Shown here: positions 1-6,915 of the stretch, piece by piece | Layout of the letters: every line of letters begins with the position of its first letter | Position numbering within the stretch: the first letter of the stretch is position 1 | Source of the DNA: Sulfurimonas sp. | GTDB taxonomy: Bacteria > Campylobacterota > Campylobacteria > Campylobacterales > Sulfurimonadaceae | Reading direction: 5' to 3' | Length of the DNA stretch: 6,915 bases | NCBI GenBank assembly: GCA_026988735.1 | Contig: JALSKR010000118.1 | Coordinates: forward strand, 1 to 6,915 | Position numbers and translations under genes: made by a program | Notes under the pieces: generated by a model | What the model was told of the DNA's origin: nothing | What the model saw: the letters and a program-made list of their open reading frames with translations, nothing else | Database searches by the model: none

Positions 1-72
1 GAAGAACCTGAAATCCAGGAAGAACCTGAAATTCCGGAAGAGACAGAGATTCAAGAAGAAGCAGAAAATGAG
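1..72 (+). repeat. 18-bp imperfect repeat encoding an acidic hexapeptide linker
   Basis: Four consecutive 18-base units encode EEPEIQ, EEPEIP, EETEIQ and EEAENE. The first two units are nearly identical in DNA and the later two have drifted. The array may continue upstream of the window. It probably forms an extended, negatively charged linker between the unseen upstream domains and the Hpt-like domain. Confidence 0.75.
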
Positions 73-384
73 AAAAAATATTCTAAAGAAAAAATTGCCA
101 ATGAAATAGGCCTGGATTTAGAGAGTTTCAATGAACTCTTTGAAGACTTTATAAAAGAAGCACATGCTATAATTGCAAAAATCAATGATGCTCTCGCCAT
201 CCAAGACTATCCTGCACTGAAGCGGCAAGCCTTAAAATTAAAAGGAATGAGTGACAATATGAGAATGCACACTTTTACAAATGAACTTGAAACACTCACA
301 CACTCTACAGATAAAGAGACGCTGACGCAAACTGTAAAAGAGATAGAAAACATACTGACAGCAATTTCAAAAGAAGAGGAATAA
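1..384 (+). CDS. C-terminal part of a signalling protein with a degenerate Hpt-like domain (5' partial)
   Basis: Frame 1 is open from the window edge to the TAA at 382-384 and gives 127 visible residues; the start lies upstream. Residues 1-24 are an acidic hexapeptide repeat, probably a flexible linker. From about residue 30 to 122 the sequence is a helical domain. Its segment ALKLKGMSDNMRM (77-89) resembles the Hpt signature AHxLKG, but Leu78 occupies the position of the phosphorylated His. The nearby residues His55 and His90 are not at that position. Hpt domains normally relay phosphate between receivers. This one is predicted to be unable to do so and may instead bind a receiver or kinase. 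Its stop is 3 bp before the hybrid kinase start, so the two genes are almost certainly cotranscribed. The upstream part, which could hold sensor, kinase or receiver domains, is not visible. The Hpt-like assignment rests on motif resemblance only. Confidence 0.8.
   Translation, partial: EEPEIQEEPEIPEETEIQEEAENEKKYSKEKIANEIGLDLESFNELFEDFIKEAHAIIAKINDALAIQDYPALKRQALKLKGMSDNMRMHTFTNELETLTHSTDKETLTQTVKEIENILTAISKEEE
376..380 (+). promoter_or_regulatory. Ribosome binding site of the hybrid kinase gene
   Basis: GAGGA lies 7 bases before the ATG at 388 and sits inside the last codons of the preceding gene. This supports the ATG at 388 as the start and suggests translational coupling with the upstream gene. 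Confidence 0.7.
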
Positions 385-387
385 CCA

Positions 388-3300
388 ATGCAATTAAATC
401 TTAACAACAGGCTTCGACTAATCAGTTTATTGCCTATTATTATCTTACTTTCAATTACAAGTTTTTTTGTTTACAAGTCTTATAAAAGCTATACAATAGC
501 GAAGACTCTTCAAAATAATCTTGTAATAAATAAGAACCTTAACAATCTTCTGATAAATATTTCAAGAGAAAGAGGGATGACAATTATGTATCTTGGGAAT
601 TCGTCGCCAAGTACATTAAAATCACTTTTAAAGCAGAGAAAAATAGTAGATGTGCAAGAAACAAATTATTTTAAAAAACTTACAAAGTTTTCTAAAAATG
701 ATATTGTTTTACAACGTGCTATGCAAAAAATAAAACTTGCAAGAAAACTGGTTGATACCCAACAAGCAGATTTTAAGAATATATACGACGGAGCATATAC
801 TACAGCTAAATATTTAATCACCAAACAACTTGCATCATTAACATTTAAACAAACAGATACACAAATAAATTCTTACAATTCAATCTATACAACATTAATC
901 TATGCAAATTCATATACTGCCGATGAGCGAGATTTTATATCATATATACTTGCTCGTTCATCATCAATGGATACAGAAGAGATCAACAAGTGGCTCTCTT
1001 TAATAGCCAAAGCAGATGCTATTAATTTCCATAATATTACTGATACAACAATAGAAAAACAACTAAATGCTCTCTTTACAAATGATGATACAATTGACCT
1101 GCTTGATGACATAAACAGCGAACGGGTTACCATACTTACTGCTGCCACTACAAATGGAGAATATGAAACTAATTCTGCTATATGGTTTGCGATGCTCTCT
1201 GAGAAAAGCAATCTTCTTACAAAAGGAGAAAATATTATATTGAAAGCCCTAGATGATAGAGCATTAAAAGTACAAATTGAAGCTTTACAACTACTATCAT
1301 TAGCATTGACTATTTGGATCATATCTCTCATATTAGCAATCTTAGGATACATACTTTCAAAAGAAATTACAAAAAACATTCAAAGTCTGGAGAATATTCT
1401 TCAAAAAGTTGCAGAAGACACAAATGAGAGTGACAAAGCAGTTGAAATCAATCTTCATACTGCAAAAGGGCTAGAAGAGGCGTATAGTCTTCTTGAAAAA
1501 ATCATTGAGCAGACAAAACGCGATAAAGAAGCAGCACAGGAAGCCAGTGAAGCAAAATCAATGTTCCTTGCAAATATGTCACATGAAATTCGTACACCGC
1601 TCAACGGAATCGTTGGTTTTACAGAACTCCTTAAAGATACGGAACTCAAAGAAGAACAACAAGAATTTGTTGAAATTATTGAAAAATCTTCAGAAAACCT
1701 CCTTGAAATTATCAACAATATTCTTGACCTTTCAAAAATTGAAAGTAATAAACTTGAAATTGAAGATGTCATATTTAACCCTATAGAAGAATTTGAAAGT
1801 GCTGTTGACGTTTATGCTGTCCGTGCAAGTGAAAAACACATTGATCTGGGATGTTTTATAGACCCTGAACTTGAACAGCCACTCAAAGGTGACCCGACAA
1901 AAATCAAAGAAGTTCTTATCAACCTGCTCTCAAATGCTGTTAAATTTACAAGCAGCTCCGGTGCTATCAATGTTGATATCAGAAAACTACCCTCACCGCA
2001 GGAAGGGACAACACGTATCAGATTTGAAGTGCAAGACAGTGGTATCGGTGTTACGAGTGAGCAAAAATCCAGAATTTTTGAAGCTTTTTCACAGGCAGAC
2101 ACATCCATTACACGTAAGTACGGCGGGACAGGTCTTGGTCTTACAATTTCTGCACGTTTTATCGAACTTATGGGCGGACAGCTTGACCTACACAGTGAGC
2201 CGGGGGAAGGAACAACTTTCTTCTTTACACTTGATTTTGAAGAGATAGAAGTTATCAGTGAAAGTGCGAAAGAGCAATATCTTGGAATCAATGCTTTAAT
2301 TTTAGAGTCTACTCATAAAACAAAAAGACAGGATACCTATCTCAAAGAGTATCTTGATTTTTACGGAGTAAGTTATACAACATTTAAAAATAAAAACGAA
2401 ATTGAAACGCTCCAGCGACAAATAAGTTATGATATGCTTTTTGTAGATTATGAATATGCAAACGAAGAAGAACTAAAAGCATACAGTACTCTGCCACAAA
2501 AGCTTATACTCCTTACAAAATCTTATTTTATGAGAAAAATTGACTCTATGGGTATAGAGATATTTAAAACCATATATGAGCCATTAAACAATACCAAACT
2601 AAAAGCAGCACTTGAAAATTACCAAAGTCAAAATTTCACAGCACCAAAAGTAAAAACAGCTTCAAACAAAGTCTTTACAGTCGGTTCGTCTAAATTTGCA
2701 GCAAAAGTACTTGTTGCAGAAGACAATATAATCAACCAAAAACTGATAAAACGGACACTCGAAGACTTGGGATTAACTGTTGATATCGCAGCCAATGGAC
2801 TTGAAGCATTCCAAAAACGCAAAGACAATAATTATGATCTGATTTTTATGGATATTCAAATGCCTTTCCTTGACGGTATAGAAGCGACACAGGAAATTCT
2901 TGAATATGAAGAGGTATACAACCAGCCCCATGTTCCAATAATCGCTTTAACGGCAAATGCACTCAAGGGTGACCGCGAAAGATTTTTAGCAGCCGGACTT
3001 GATGAATATACAACAAAACCATTGGTACGTGAAGAGATCATAACTCTGCTGAATCATTTTTTGGCAGACCACATTGTGGATGTTAATGAAGGTAATGAAG
3101 GAAAGGCAGAAGAAGAAAAAGCAGAACAAAAGGAACAAAAGGAACAAAAGGAAGAAGAAGTAGAAAAAGCCGAGCAAAAAGAGCAAAAAGAGCAGAAAAA
3201 AGAAGAAACAGTGATGACAGAAGAAGTTCCTGTACAATACAAAGCTGATATTTTGCTTGCTAAAAAAAGTCCCTTTGAAACAAAGCTTTTTACAAAAATT

Positions 3301-3600
3301 CTCAGTTCGCTTGGTTATACTTACGAAGTTATAGACAACATAGACGAACTGCAAAAGAAAATTGAAGAAGGAAGCTATAAACTTATATTGTTTGACAAAG
3401 AGGCTGAGACTTTAGACTTGAAAGATTTTGCCCAATCAGTCAAAGAGAAAAGTCAGAAAAACAATCTTTCCACCTACCTGGTATTGATTGTAGATCCGGC
3501 TACATCTGTAAGTGAAGAAGATTCAAAATATGTAGATGAAACGATTAAAAATATTATAAACAAAGACTTGCTGAGACTTGTTATAGAAAAATTTATTTAA
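388..3600 (+). CDS. NIT-domain membrane hybrid histidine kinase with one intact and two degenerate receiver domains
   Basis: This 1070-residue inner-membrane sensor kinase has transmembrane segments at about 11-29 and 300-323 flanking a periplasmic region of about 270 residues. That region resembles the NIT nitrate/nitrite-sensing family: RERG at 60-63 followed by an amphipathic helix, and a second ERDFISYILAR helix at 180-190. A HAMP-like linker (about 324-373) leads to HisKA, with phospho-acceptor His399 in SHEIRTPLNG and an ExxT phosphatase motif (E400, T403). The HATPase has its N box at Asn516, G1 box DSGIG at 550-554, F box at 563-571 and G2 box GGTGLGL at 579-585. The first receiver-like domain (about 630-748) has lost key residues. 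The second (772-893) is intact: E778, D779, phospho-acceptor D822, T855 and K877. A Lys/Glu/Gln repeat linker (about 901-945) joins it to a third, degenerate receiver (951-1070). The ligand is unproven; NIT membership suggests nitrate or nitrite. It is likely cotranscribed with both plus-strand neighbours. Confidence is high for a hybrid kinase and moderate for NIT. Confidence 0.95.
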   Translation: MQLNLNNRLRLISLLPIIILLSITSFFVYKSYKSYTIAKTLQNNLVINKNLNNLLINISRERGMTIMYLGNSSPSTLKSLLKQRKIVDVQETNYFKKLTKFSKNDIVLQRAMQKIKLARKLVDTQQADFKNIYDGAYTTAKYLITKQLASLTFKQTDTQINSYNSIYTTLIYANSYTADERDFISYILARSSSMDTEEINKWLSLIAKADAINFHNITDTTIEKQLNALFTNDDTIDLLDDINSERVTILTAATTNGEYETNSAIWFAMLSEKSNLLTKGENIILKALDDRALKVQIEALQLLSLALTIWIISLILAILGYILSKEITKNIQSLENILQKVAEDTNESDKAVEINLHTAKGLEEAYSLLEKIIEQTKRDKEAAQEASEAKSMFLANMSHEIRTPLNGIVGFTELLKDTELKEEQQEFVEIIEKSSENLLEIINNILDLSKIESNKLEIEDVIFNPIEEFESAVDVYAVRASEKHIDLGCFIDPELEQPLKGDPTKIKEVLINLLSNAVKFTSSSGAINVDIRKLPSPQEGTTRIRFEVQDSGIGVTSEQKSRIFEAFSQADTSITRKYGGTGLGLTISARFIELMGGQLDLHSEPGEGTTFFFTLDFEEIEVISESAKEQYLGINALILESTHKTKRQDTYLKEYLDFYGVSYTTFKNKNEIETLQRQISYDMLFVDYEYANEEELKAYSTLPQKLILLTKSYFMRKIDSMGIEIFKTIYEPLNNTKLKAALENYQSQNFTAPKVKTASNKVFTVGSSKFAAKVLVAEDNIINQKLIKRTLEDLGLTVDIAANGLEAFQKRKDNNYDLIFMDIQMPFLDGIEATQEILEYEEVYNQPHVPIIALTANALKGDRERFLAAGLDEYTTKPLVREEIITLLNHFLADHIVDVNEGNEGKAEEEKAEQKEQKEQKEEEVEKAEQKEQKEQKKEETVMTEEVPVQYKADILLAKKSPFETKLFTKILSSLGYTYEVIDNIDELQKKIEEGSYKLILFDKEAETLDLKDFAQSVKEKSQKNNLSTYLVLIVDPATSVSEEDSKYVDETIKNIINKDLLRLVIEKFI
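3118..3198 (+). repeat. Two blocks of 9-bp tandem repeats encoding a Lys/Glu/Gln linker
   Basis: The 11-residue peptide KAEQKEQKEQK occurs at residues 911-921 and again at 927-937 of the hybrid kinase. At the DNA level, 3124-3150 is three perfect copies of GAACAAAAG. Bases 3172-3198 are three copies of GAGCAAAAA, the third with one change (CAG for CAA). Eight of the 11 paired codons differ, all synonymously. The blocks form a highly charged, probably helical or disordered tether between the intact receiver and the C-terminal degenerate receiver. Units are multiples of three, so copy-number change alters length without breaking the frame. Confidence 0.9.
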
Positions 3601-3604
3601 GGAA
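3599..3604 (+). promoter_or_regulatory. Ribosome binding site of the small response regulator
   Basis: AAGGAA overlaps the stop codon of the hybrid kinase gene and lies 6 bases before the ATG at 3611. It fixes the start of the downstream receiver gene and favours coupled expression with the kinase. Confidence 0.75.
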
Positions 3605-3610
3605 ATAACT

Positions 3611-3988
3611 ATGAAAAAAACTGATTTGGTCGTACTTGCTGTTGATGATGATCTCATTAACCTGAAACTTTTAAAATCTATGCTTATGAAAAGCGGAAAT
3701 GTAAAAGAAGTTATTGAAGCAAAAAACGGCTCAGATGCCATAGGCGTTTTAAAAAGCCGTGATGATATTGACTTAATACTTTTAGATATTCTTATGCCGA
3801 TTATGGGTGGCATAGATATGCTTAAAGTAGTTCGCGCTGATGAAAACCTGCGTCAACTGCCTATATTGGTACTTACAACTGATGAAACAAAAAAAGCAGA
3901 GGCTTTGGAGTGTGGAGCAAACGGATTTTTGATGAAGCCAATCCGTAATGATGACCTCATAGCAAAAATAAAAACCGTCATTGTTTAA
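3611..3988 (+). CDS. Single-domain CheY-like response regulator
   Basis: This 125-residue cytoplasmic protein is a receiver domain alone, with no DNA-binding or enzymatic output domain. The canonical residues are present: the acidic cluster D12-D13-D14 for Mg2+, phospho-acceptor D59 in LILLDILMP, T89 (with T90 in place of the common small residue) and K109 in MKP. Length and domain content match CheY/Spo0F-type receivers. It starts 10 bp after the hybrid kinase stop, so the kinase is the probable phosphodonor, either directly from His399 or through a relay. Output is presumably by protein-protein contact, for example with the flagellar motor, another kinase or an adaptor; the sequence does not say which. 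I would not call it cheY itself: it lacks chemotaxis neighbours and sits in a kinase operon. Confidence 0.93.
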   Translation: MKKTDLVVLAVDDDLINLKLLKSMLMKSGNVKEVIEAKNGSDAIGVLKSRDDIDLILLDILMPIMGGIDMLKVVRADENLRQLPILVLTTDETKKAEALECGANGFLMKPIRNDDLIAKIKTVIV

Positions 3989-3996
3989 ATTGTTTT

Positions 3997-4019
3997 ACAG
4001 GTTCTATACAAGAACCTGT
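3997..4019. terminator. Perfect 9-bp inverted repeat between convergent genes, candidate weak bidirectional terminator
   Basis: ACAGGTTCT (3997-4005) and AGAACCTGT (4011-4019) are perfect inverse complements around a 5-base loop, ATACA. The hairpin begins 8 bp after the response-regulator stop and includes the last codons and TAG stop of lon on the other strand. Stem GC content is modest. The T-run after the stem is short on the plus strand (three T's including the last stem base) and absent on the minus strand, where an A-rich stretch follows. It could stop transcription weakly in both directions or simply stabilise the 3' ends. Confidence 0.5.
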
Positions 4020-6421
4020 TTAAGTACTTCTTCTACTCTTTTAACCGGCACAATTTCAAGTGCTTCTCTTACCTCTTTTGGAATATCTTCCAAATCTCTC
4101 TCATAGTTTTTTGCAGGAATCAAAGCTTTCGTCATATCTGCTTTGTATGCAGCTATAAGCTTCTCTTTTAATCCGCCTATCGGTAAGACATCTCCTGTAA
4201 GAGAAACCTCTCCTGTCATCGCAACATCTGAACGGACTTTATAAGAACCAAGGATAGAAGAGATGACTGTTACCATAGCTATACCTGCACTTGGACCGTC
4301 TTTAGGCGTTGCTCCGTCCGGTACATGTACATGTAAATCATACCGCTTGTAAACTTCACTCGGATCTACCTCTATAATCTCTTCTTTTTCTTTGAAAGTA
4401 AGCGGGATATTGTCCTGTGAAATTCTCAGCTTTCGTTTGTCAATAAGTGTCTTTACAACACTCATAGCAATTCTTGCTGACTCTTTCATAACATCACCAA
4501 GGCTTCCTGTAAGCTGTAAATTGCCTTTTCCTTTGATGCGAATACTCTCTATTCTTAAAACATCTCCGCCGACAGCGGTCCATGCCAGTCCGTTCACAAC
4601 ACCAACAACAGGAACTTTGTCTGTTTTTTCAATTTCAAAAACACTTTTGTCAAAAAACTGCTTTAAGTTTTTCAGTGTTACAGATACTTTTGTAATATCA
4701 CTGTGTTTGAGCAGTTCCATAGCTGCTTTTCTTGCCATTTCAGCTATGCGACGACGTAAATTTCGCACCCCTGCTTCACGGGTATAGCTGTGAATCAACT
4801 CTTTAAGTGCAGGTTTTGAAACAGTGAGTTCGGATTTTTTCAGTCCGTGTTTTTTAATCTCCTGCGGTAACAGATAACGGCGTGCTATTTCAAACTTCTC
4901 CTGCGGTGTATAAGAACTTAGTGTGATAAATTCCATTCTGTCACGCAAAGGAGCAGGTATTCGTCCTACATCATTAGCCGTTGCTATAAAAATAACATTA
5001 CTCAAATCCAAATCAAAATTCAAATAATAATCACGGAATTCACTGTTTTGTTCAGGATCCAGAATCTCCAAAAGAGCCGCTGTCGGATCCCCTCTTTGTG
5101 AACGGGTAATTTTATCAATTTCATCAAGCACTATCACAGGATTCATCTTTTTCGCATCAATAAGCCCCTGTGCAACACGCCCCGGCATTGCCCCAACATA
5201 AGTACGGCGATGTCCACGCAGTTCATTGACATCTTCAAGACCACCCAATGCTATTCGAATAAGCGGACGCTTAAGCGCAGTTGCTATAGAGTTTGCAAGA
5301 GAAGTCTTTCCTACACCCGGAGGGCCTGAGAAACATAAAATGGCTCCTGCACTCTTTTTTGCTGAAACACCACGAAGTTCAAGCAGTTCTTTTACTGCAA
5401 AATACTCTACAATTCTCTCTTTTGGTTTTTTTAGCGAAAAGTGGTCTTTGTTGAGTTGTTCTTCCACACTTTCAATGCGAAGAGGTTTCTTTGCCAAAGC
5501 ACCAAAAGGAAGGTCCAAAGCCCAGTCAAGATATGTCTGCGTCATGGAAGCATCTGACGAATCCGGATGCATGCGAGCAAAGCGTTCAAGTTGTTTACTT
5601 ATCTCTTTGTAGGCATCTTCTCCCATTTTCTTTTTTTTGGCTTCTAATTTTTTTCTGTACTCTTCTATTTCCTCTTCACGAGAAGTATCCGTACCGAGTT
5701 CTTTTTGAATCTGCTTCAACTGCTCTTTTAAAAAGTACTCTTTATTGACTTTTTCTATATGAGTATGTACTTTGGAACGAATCTCTCGCTGCAGTTTATT
5801 TGCTTCAATTTCATCAATAAGCAAATCAATCAGATCCAAAAATCTTTTTTCAGTATCTGTTTCGACAAAAAGTTTATATGCCTGCTCTTTTTTGAGTTTT
5901 ATAGTTGAGCATATCAGATCAATGATACGGTTGTGATCATGGTTTTCTTCTATAGTTCGCAGTAAATCAGGCGGAAAATAGTTACTTACAGCAGCCAAAG
6001 CTCTTACTTTTTCACGAACAACTTCAAGTATCGCATCTATTTTCAATGAATCAACTTCTGTTGATTGCATGACATCTACATGTGCTGTAAGAGGGTCATC
6101 CGAAACCTTGTATAATGATTTTGCCCGTGCAAGTCCTTGAAAAAGCACCTTAACGCGTCCGTCAGGAAGGGATACCTTTCGCATAATTGAGCCTACCACA
6201 CCTGCATCATACAGTGCATCATAGTCTCGTTCACCCTCATGTTTGGGTTTTGTTGGGCAGACTATTACCAAAGAATTGTTTTCTATGGCCTTGGTCGCCG
6301 CCTTTATGTTTTTTTCATCACTTAAAAAGAGTGGTGAGATCATAAAAGGGTATAAAAAAAGTTCATCTTCTGCTATAACCGGAATGTCAGCAGGAAATTC
6401 TCCATAATTGCTTAATTTCAT
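4004..6421 (-). CDS. lon: ATP-dependent protease Lon
   Basis: This 805-residue cytoplasmic AAA+ serine protease degrades misfolded and specific regulatory proteins. The N-terminal LON substrate-recognition domain and coiled-coil region span about 10-290, with [17 protein letters not shown] at 227-243 typical of the family. The AAA+ module has Walker A GPPGVGKT (366-373), Walker B with D433 and E434, sensor 1 N483, a probable arginine finger R495 and sensor 2 in the AGVRNL region (550-555). The C-terminal protease domain has the Ser-Lys dyad S711 (in KDGPSAG) and K754 (in GGLKEK). Length is close to the usual size of about 780-835. The start is supported by an AAGGAA site 9 bases upstream. Compared with E. 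coli Lon as I recall it, there is a charged insertion of about 20 residues around 665-688, before the catalytic Ser. The gene lies 20 bp downstream of the bamD-like gene and is probably cotranscribed with it; no separate heat-shock promoter or operator is recognisable in that gap. Confidence 0.98.
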   Translation of the reverse strand: MKLSNYGEFPADIPVIAEDELFLYPFMISPLFLSDEKNIKAATKAIENNSLVIVCPTKPKHEGERDYDALYDAGVVGSIMRKVSLPDGRVKVLFQGLARAKSLYKVSDDPLTAHVDVMQSTEVDSLKIDAILEVVREKVRALAAVSNYFPPDLLRTIEENHDHNRIIDLICSTIKLKKEQAYKLFVETDTEKRFLDLIDLLIDEIEANKLQREIRSKVHTHIEKVNKEYFLKEQLKQIQKELGTDTSREEEIEEYRKKLEAKKKKMGEDAYKEISKQLERFARMHPDSSDASMTQTYLDWALDLPFGALAKKPLRIESVEEQLNKDHFSLKKPKERIVEYFAVKELLELRGVSAKKSAGAILCFSGPPGVGKTSLANSIATALKRPLIRIALGGLEDVNELRGHRRTYVGAMPGRVAQGLIDAKKMNPVIVLDEIDKITRSQRGDPTAALLEILDPEQNSEFRDYYLNFDLDLSNVIFIATANDVGRIPAPLRDRMEFITLSSYTPQEKFEIARRYLLPQEIKKHGLKKSELTVSKPALKELIHSYTREAGVRNLRRRIAEMARKAAMELLKHSDITKVSVTLKNLKQFFDKSVFEIEKTDKVPVVGVVNGLAWTAVGGDVLRIESIRIKGKGNLQLTGSLGDVMKESARIAMSVVKTLIDKRKLRISQDNIPLTFKEKEEIIEVDPSEVYKRYDLHVHVPDGATPKDGPSAGIAMVTVISSILGSYKVRSDVAMTGEVSLTGDVLPIGGLKEKLIAAYKADMTKALIPAKNYERDLEDIPKEVREALEIVPVKRVEEVLKQVLV

Positions 6422-6430
6422 AAATATAGT

Positions 6431-6436
6431 TTCCTT
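6431..6436 (-). promoter_or_regulatory. Ribosome binding site of lon
   Basis: On the minus strand AAGGAA occurs 9 bases before the lon ATG, within the 20-bp gap after the bamD-like stop codon. It selects the ATG at 6421 over the internal Met27. Confidence 0.7.
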
Positions 6437-6441
6437 ATATA

Positions 6442-6915
6442 TTATTTTGTTTCATTATTGTCTGATTTAACTGTATTTCGAGAGACGACACTTTGGGTAT
6501 CTGGAATCATAAAAGCATACCAGCTTGATGTGCCGTCCCCTTCAAATATTTCTCTGTACCATGGTGTTTTGGCACGCTCAACCTCATCCCATTTTATCCA
6601 TGGTTCCACTCTTAAGGTTCGATAATATGCTGCTGATTCCGGTTTGTCAAGTCTAAGATACAAATCGACAATTTCCTTATTTAAAGAGGCATCAGCAAGA
6701 TATAAATTTGTCAGCATGGTATCTACCAAAGAGTAGTACATAGAGTGCGGATAATTTTGTTTAAAAGTTTTTGCATTTTTTATGGCCTCAAGAATAAGTC
6801 CCTGGTCACGTCTAGGATTCGGAAGGGCTTTGTATTTTGCTTTAATTTTTAAAAACTCAGCAAACTCTCTCTCATTCGCATTTGCATATCTTCTGACATA
6901 TTCATTTAAAAAGTG
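6442..6915 (-). CDS. bamD: BamD-like outer membrane protein assembly lipoprotein, C-terminal part (5' end outside window)
   Basis: The frame is open from the window edge to the TAA at 6442-6444 and gives 157 residues; an internal ATG at 6741 is not the real start, because the reading frame runs through it with family-like sequence. BamD is a periplasm-facing lipoprotein of TPR-like helices that helps BamA insert beta-barrel proteins into the outer membrane. The visible part shows paired helices with TPR/BamD spacing: an AKTFKQNYPHSMYY segment (visible residues 49-62) matching the 'F..FI..YP.S.Y' pattern, then an EIVDLYLRLDKPESAAYYRTL segment with the 'A..Y' helix end. The tail after about residue 125 is polar and probably disordered. 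The N-terminal signal peptide and lipobox Cys are not visible; about 50-60 residues are probably missing. The position directly before lon agrees with the C. jejuni order as I remember it, which supports the call. Confidence 0.8.
   Translation of the reverse strand, partial: HFLNEYVRRYANANEREFAEFLKIKAKYKALPNPRRDQGLILEAIKNAKTFKQNYPHSMYYSLVDTMLTNLYLADASLNKEIVDLYLRLDKPESAAYYRTLRVEPWIKWDEVERAKTPWYREIFEGDGTSSWYAFMIPDTQSVVSRNTVKSDNNETK

Noticed and set aside
900..1379. Minus-strand open frame of 159 residues opposite the sensor region
   Set aside because: It is a shadow of the kinase gene. Its Ser-rich composition is that of antisense reading, and no family resemblance was seen.
1812..2291. Minus-strand open frame of 159 residues opposite the kinase ATPase domain
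   Set aside because: It lies wholly within a well-supported coding region with clear HisKA/HATPase motifs on the plus strand and has no recognisable motifs.
2986..3354. Minus-strand open frame rich in Phe and Leu (122 residues)
   Set aside because: It is the complement of the GAA/AAA-rich linker of the kinase. The hydrophobic runs are a by-product of that low-complexity DNA, and the sequence looks like no protein family I know.
3640..3660. Possible call of the small receiver as the chemotaxis protein CheY
   Set aside because: It has the CheY fold residues, but it sits directly behind a hybrid kinase with no chemotaxis genes nearby, so only the general CheY-like description is supported.
4320..4336. 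Short GTACAT direct repeat with palindromic character
   Set aside because: It encodes the conserved HVHVP segment of Lon, so the coding constraint explains it.
5226..5612. Plus-strand open frame of 128 residues inside lon
   Set aside because: It is antisense to the conserved AAA+ domain of Lon, and its composition matches a reading-frame shadow.
6442..6741. A complete 99-residue gene starting at the ATG at 6741
   Set aside because: The frame stays open upstream to the window edge and the upstream residues continue the BamD-like helical pattern, so this ATG is internal.

Overview
The window is AT-rich, densely packed bacterial DNA and looks like chromosome from a Campylobacterota (epsilonproteobacterial) organism, most likely a Sulfurimonas-type marine or sediment lineage. 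This is inferred from three things: the base composition, the character of the Lon and BamD-like proteins, and the bamD-lon gene pair, which I recall also being adjacent in Campylobacter jejuni. No database search was possible, so the genus is a guess.

Plus-strand half (1-3988): a signalling operon of three closely spaced genes. (1) The 3' end of a gene whose product ends in an acidic hexapeptide-repeat linker and a helical domain that looks like a histidine phosphotransfer (Hpt) domain, but with Leu where the phosphorylated His should be. (2) Three bases later, a complete 1070-residue membrane hybrid histidine kinase. It has a periplasmic NIT-type (nitrate/nitrite sensing) region, a HAMP-like linker, HisKA and HATPase domains, a degenerate receiver, an intact receiver, a Lys/Glu/Gln repeat linker and a second degenerate receiver. 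(3) Ten bases later, a 125-residue stand-alone CheY-like receiver. The only canonical phosphorylation residues visible are His399 and Asp822 of the kinase and Asp59 of the small receiver.

Minus-strand half (6915-4004): the 3' part of a BamD-like outer-membrane assembly lipoprotein gene, then 20 bp downstream a complete gene for the ATP-dependent protease Lon (805 residues, all catalytic motifs present). The two halves converge. Only 15 bp separate the response-regulator stop from the lon stop, and a perfect 9-bp inverted repeat sits there and covers the end of lon.

No RNA genes, mobile elements, CRISPR arrays or gene-free stretches above 300 bp were seen. The most notable points are the set of degenerate phosphorelay modules around one intact kinase, and a repeat linker that appears to have arisen from two separate 9-bp expansions encoding the same peptide.
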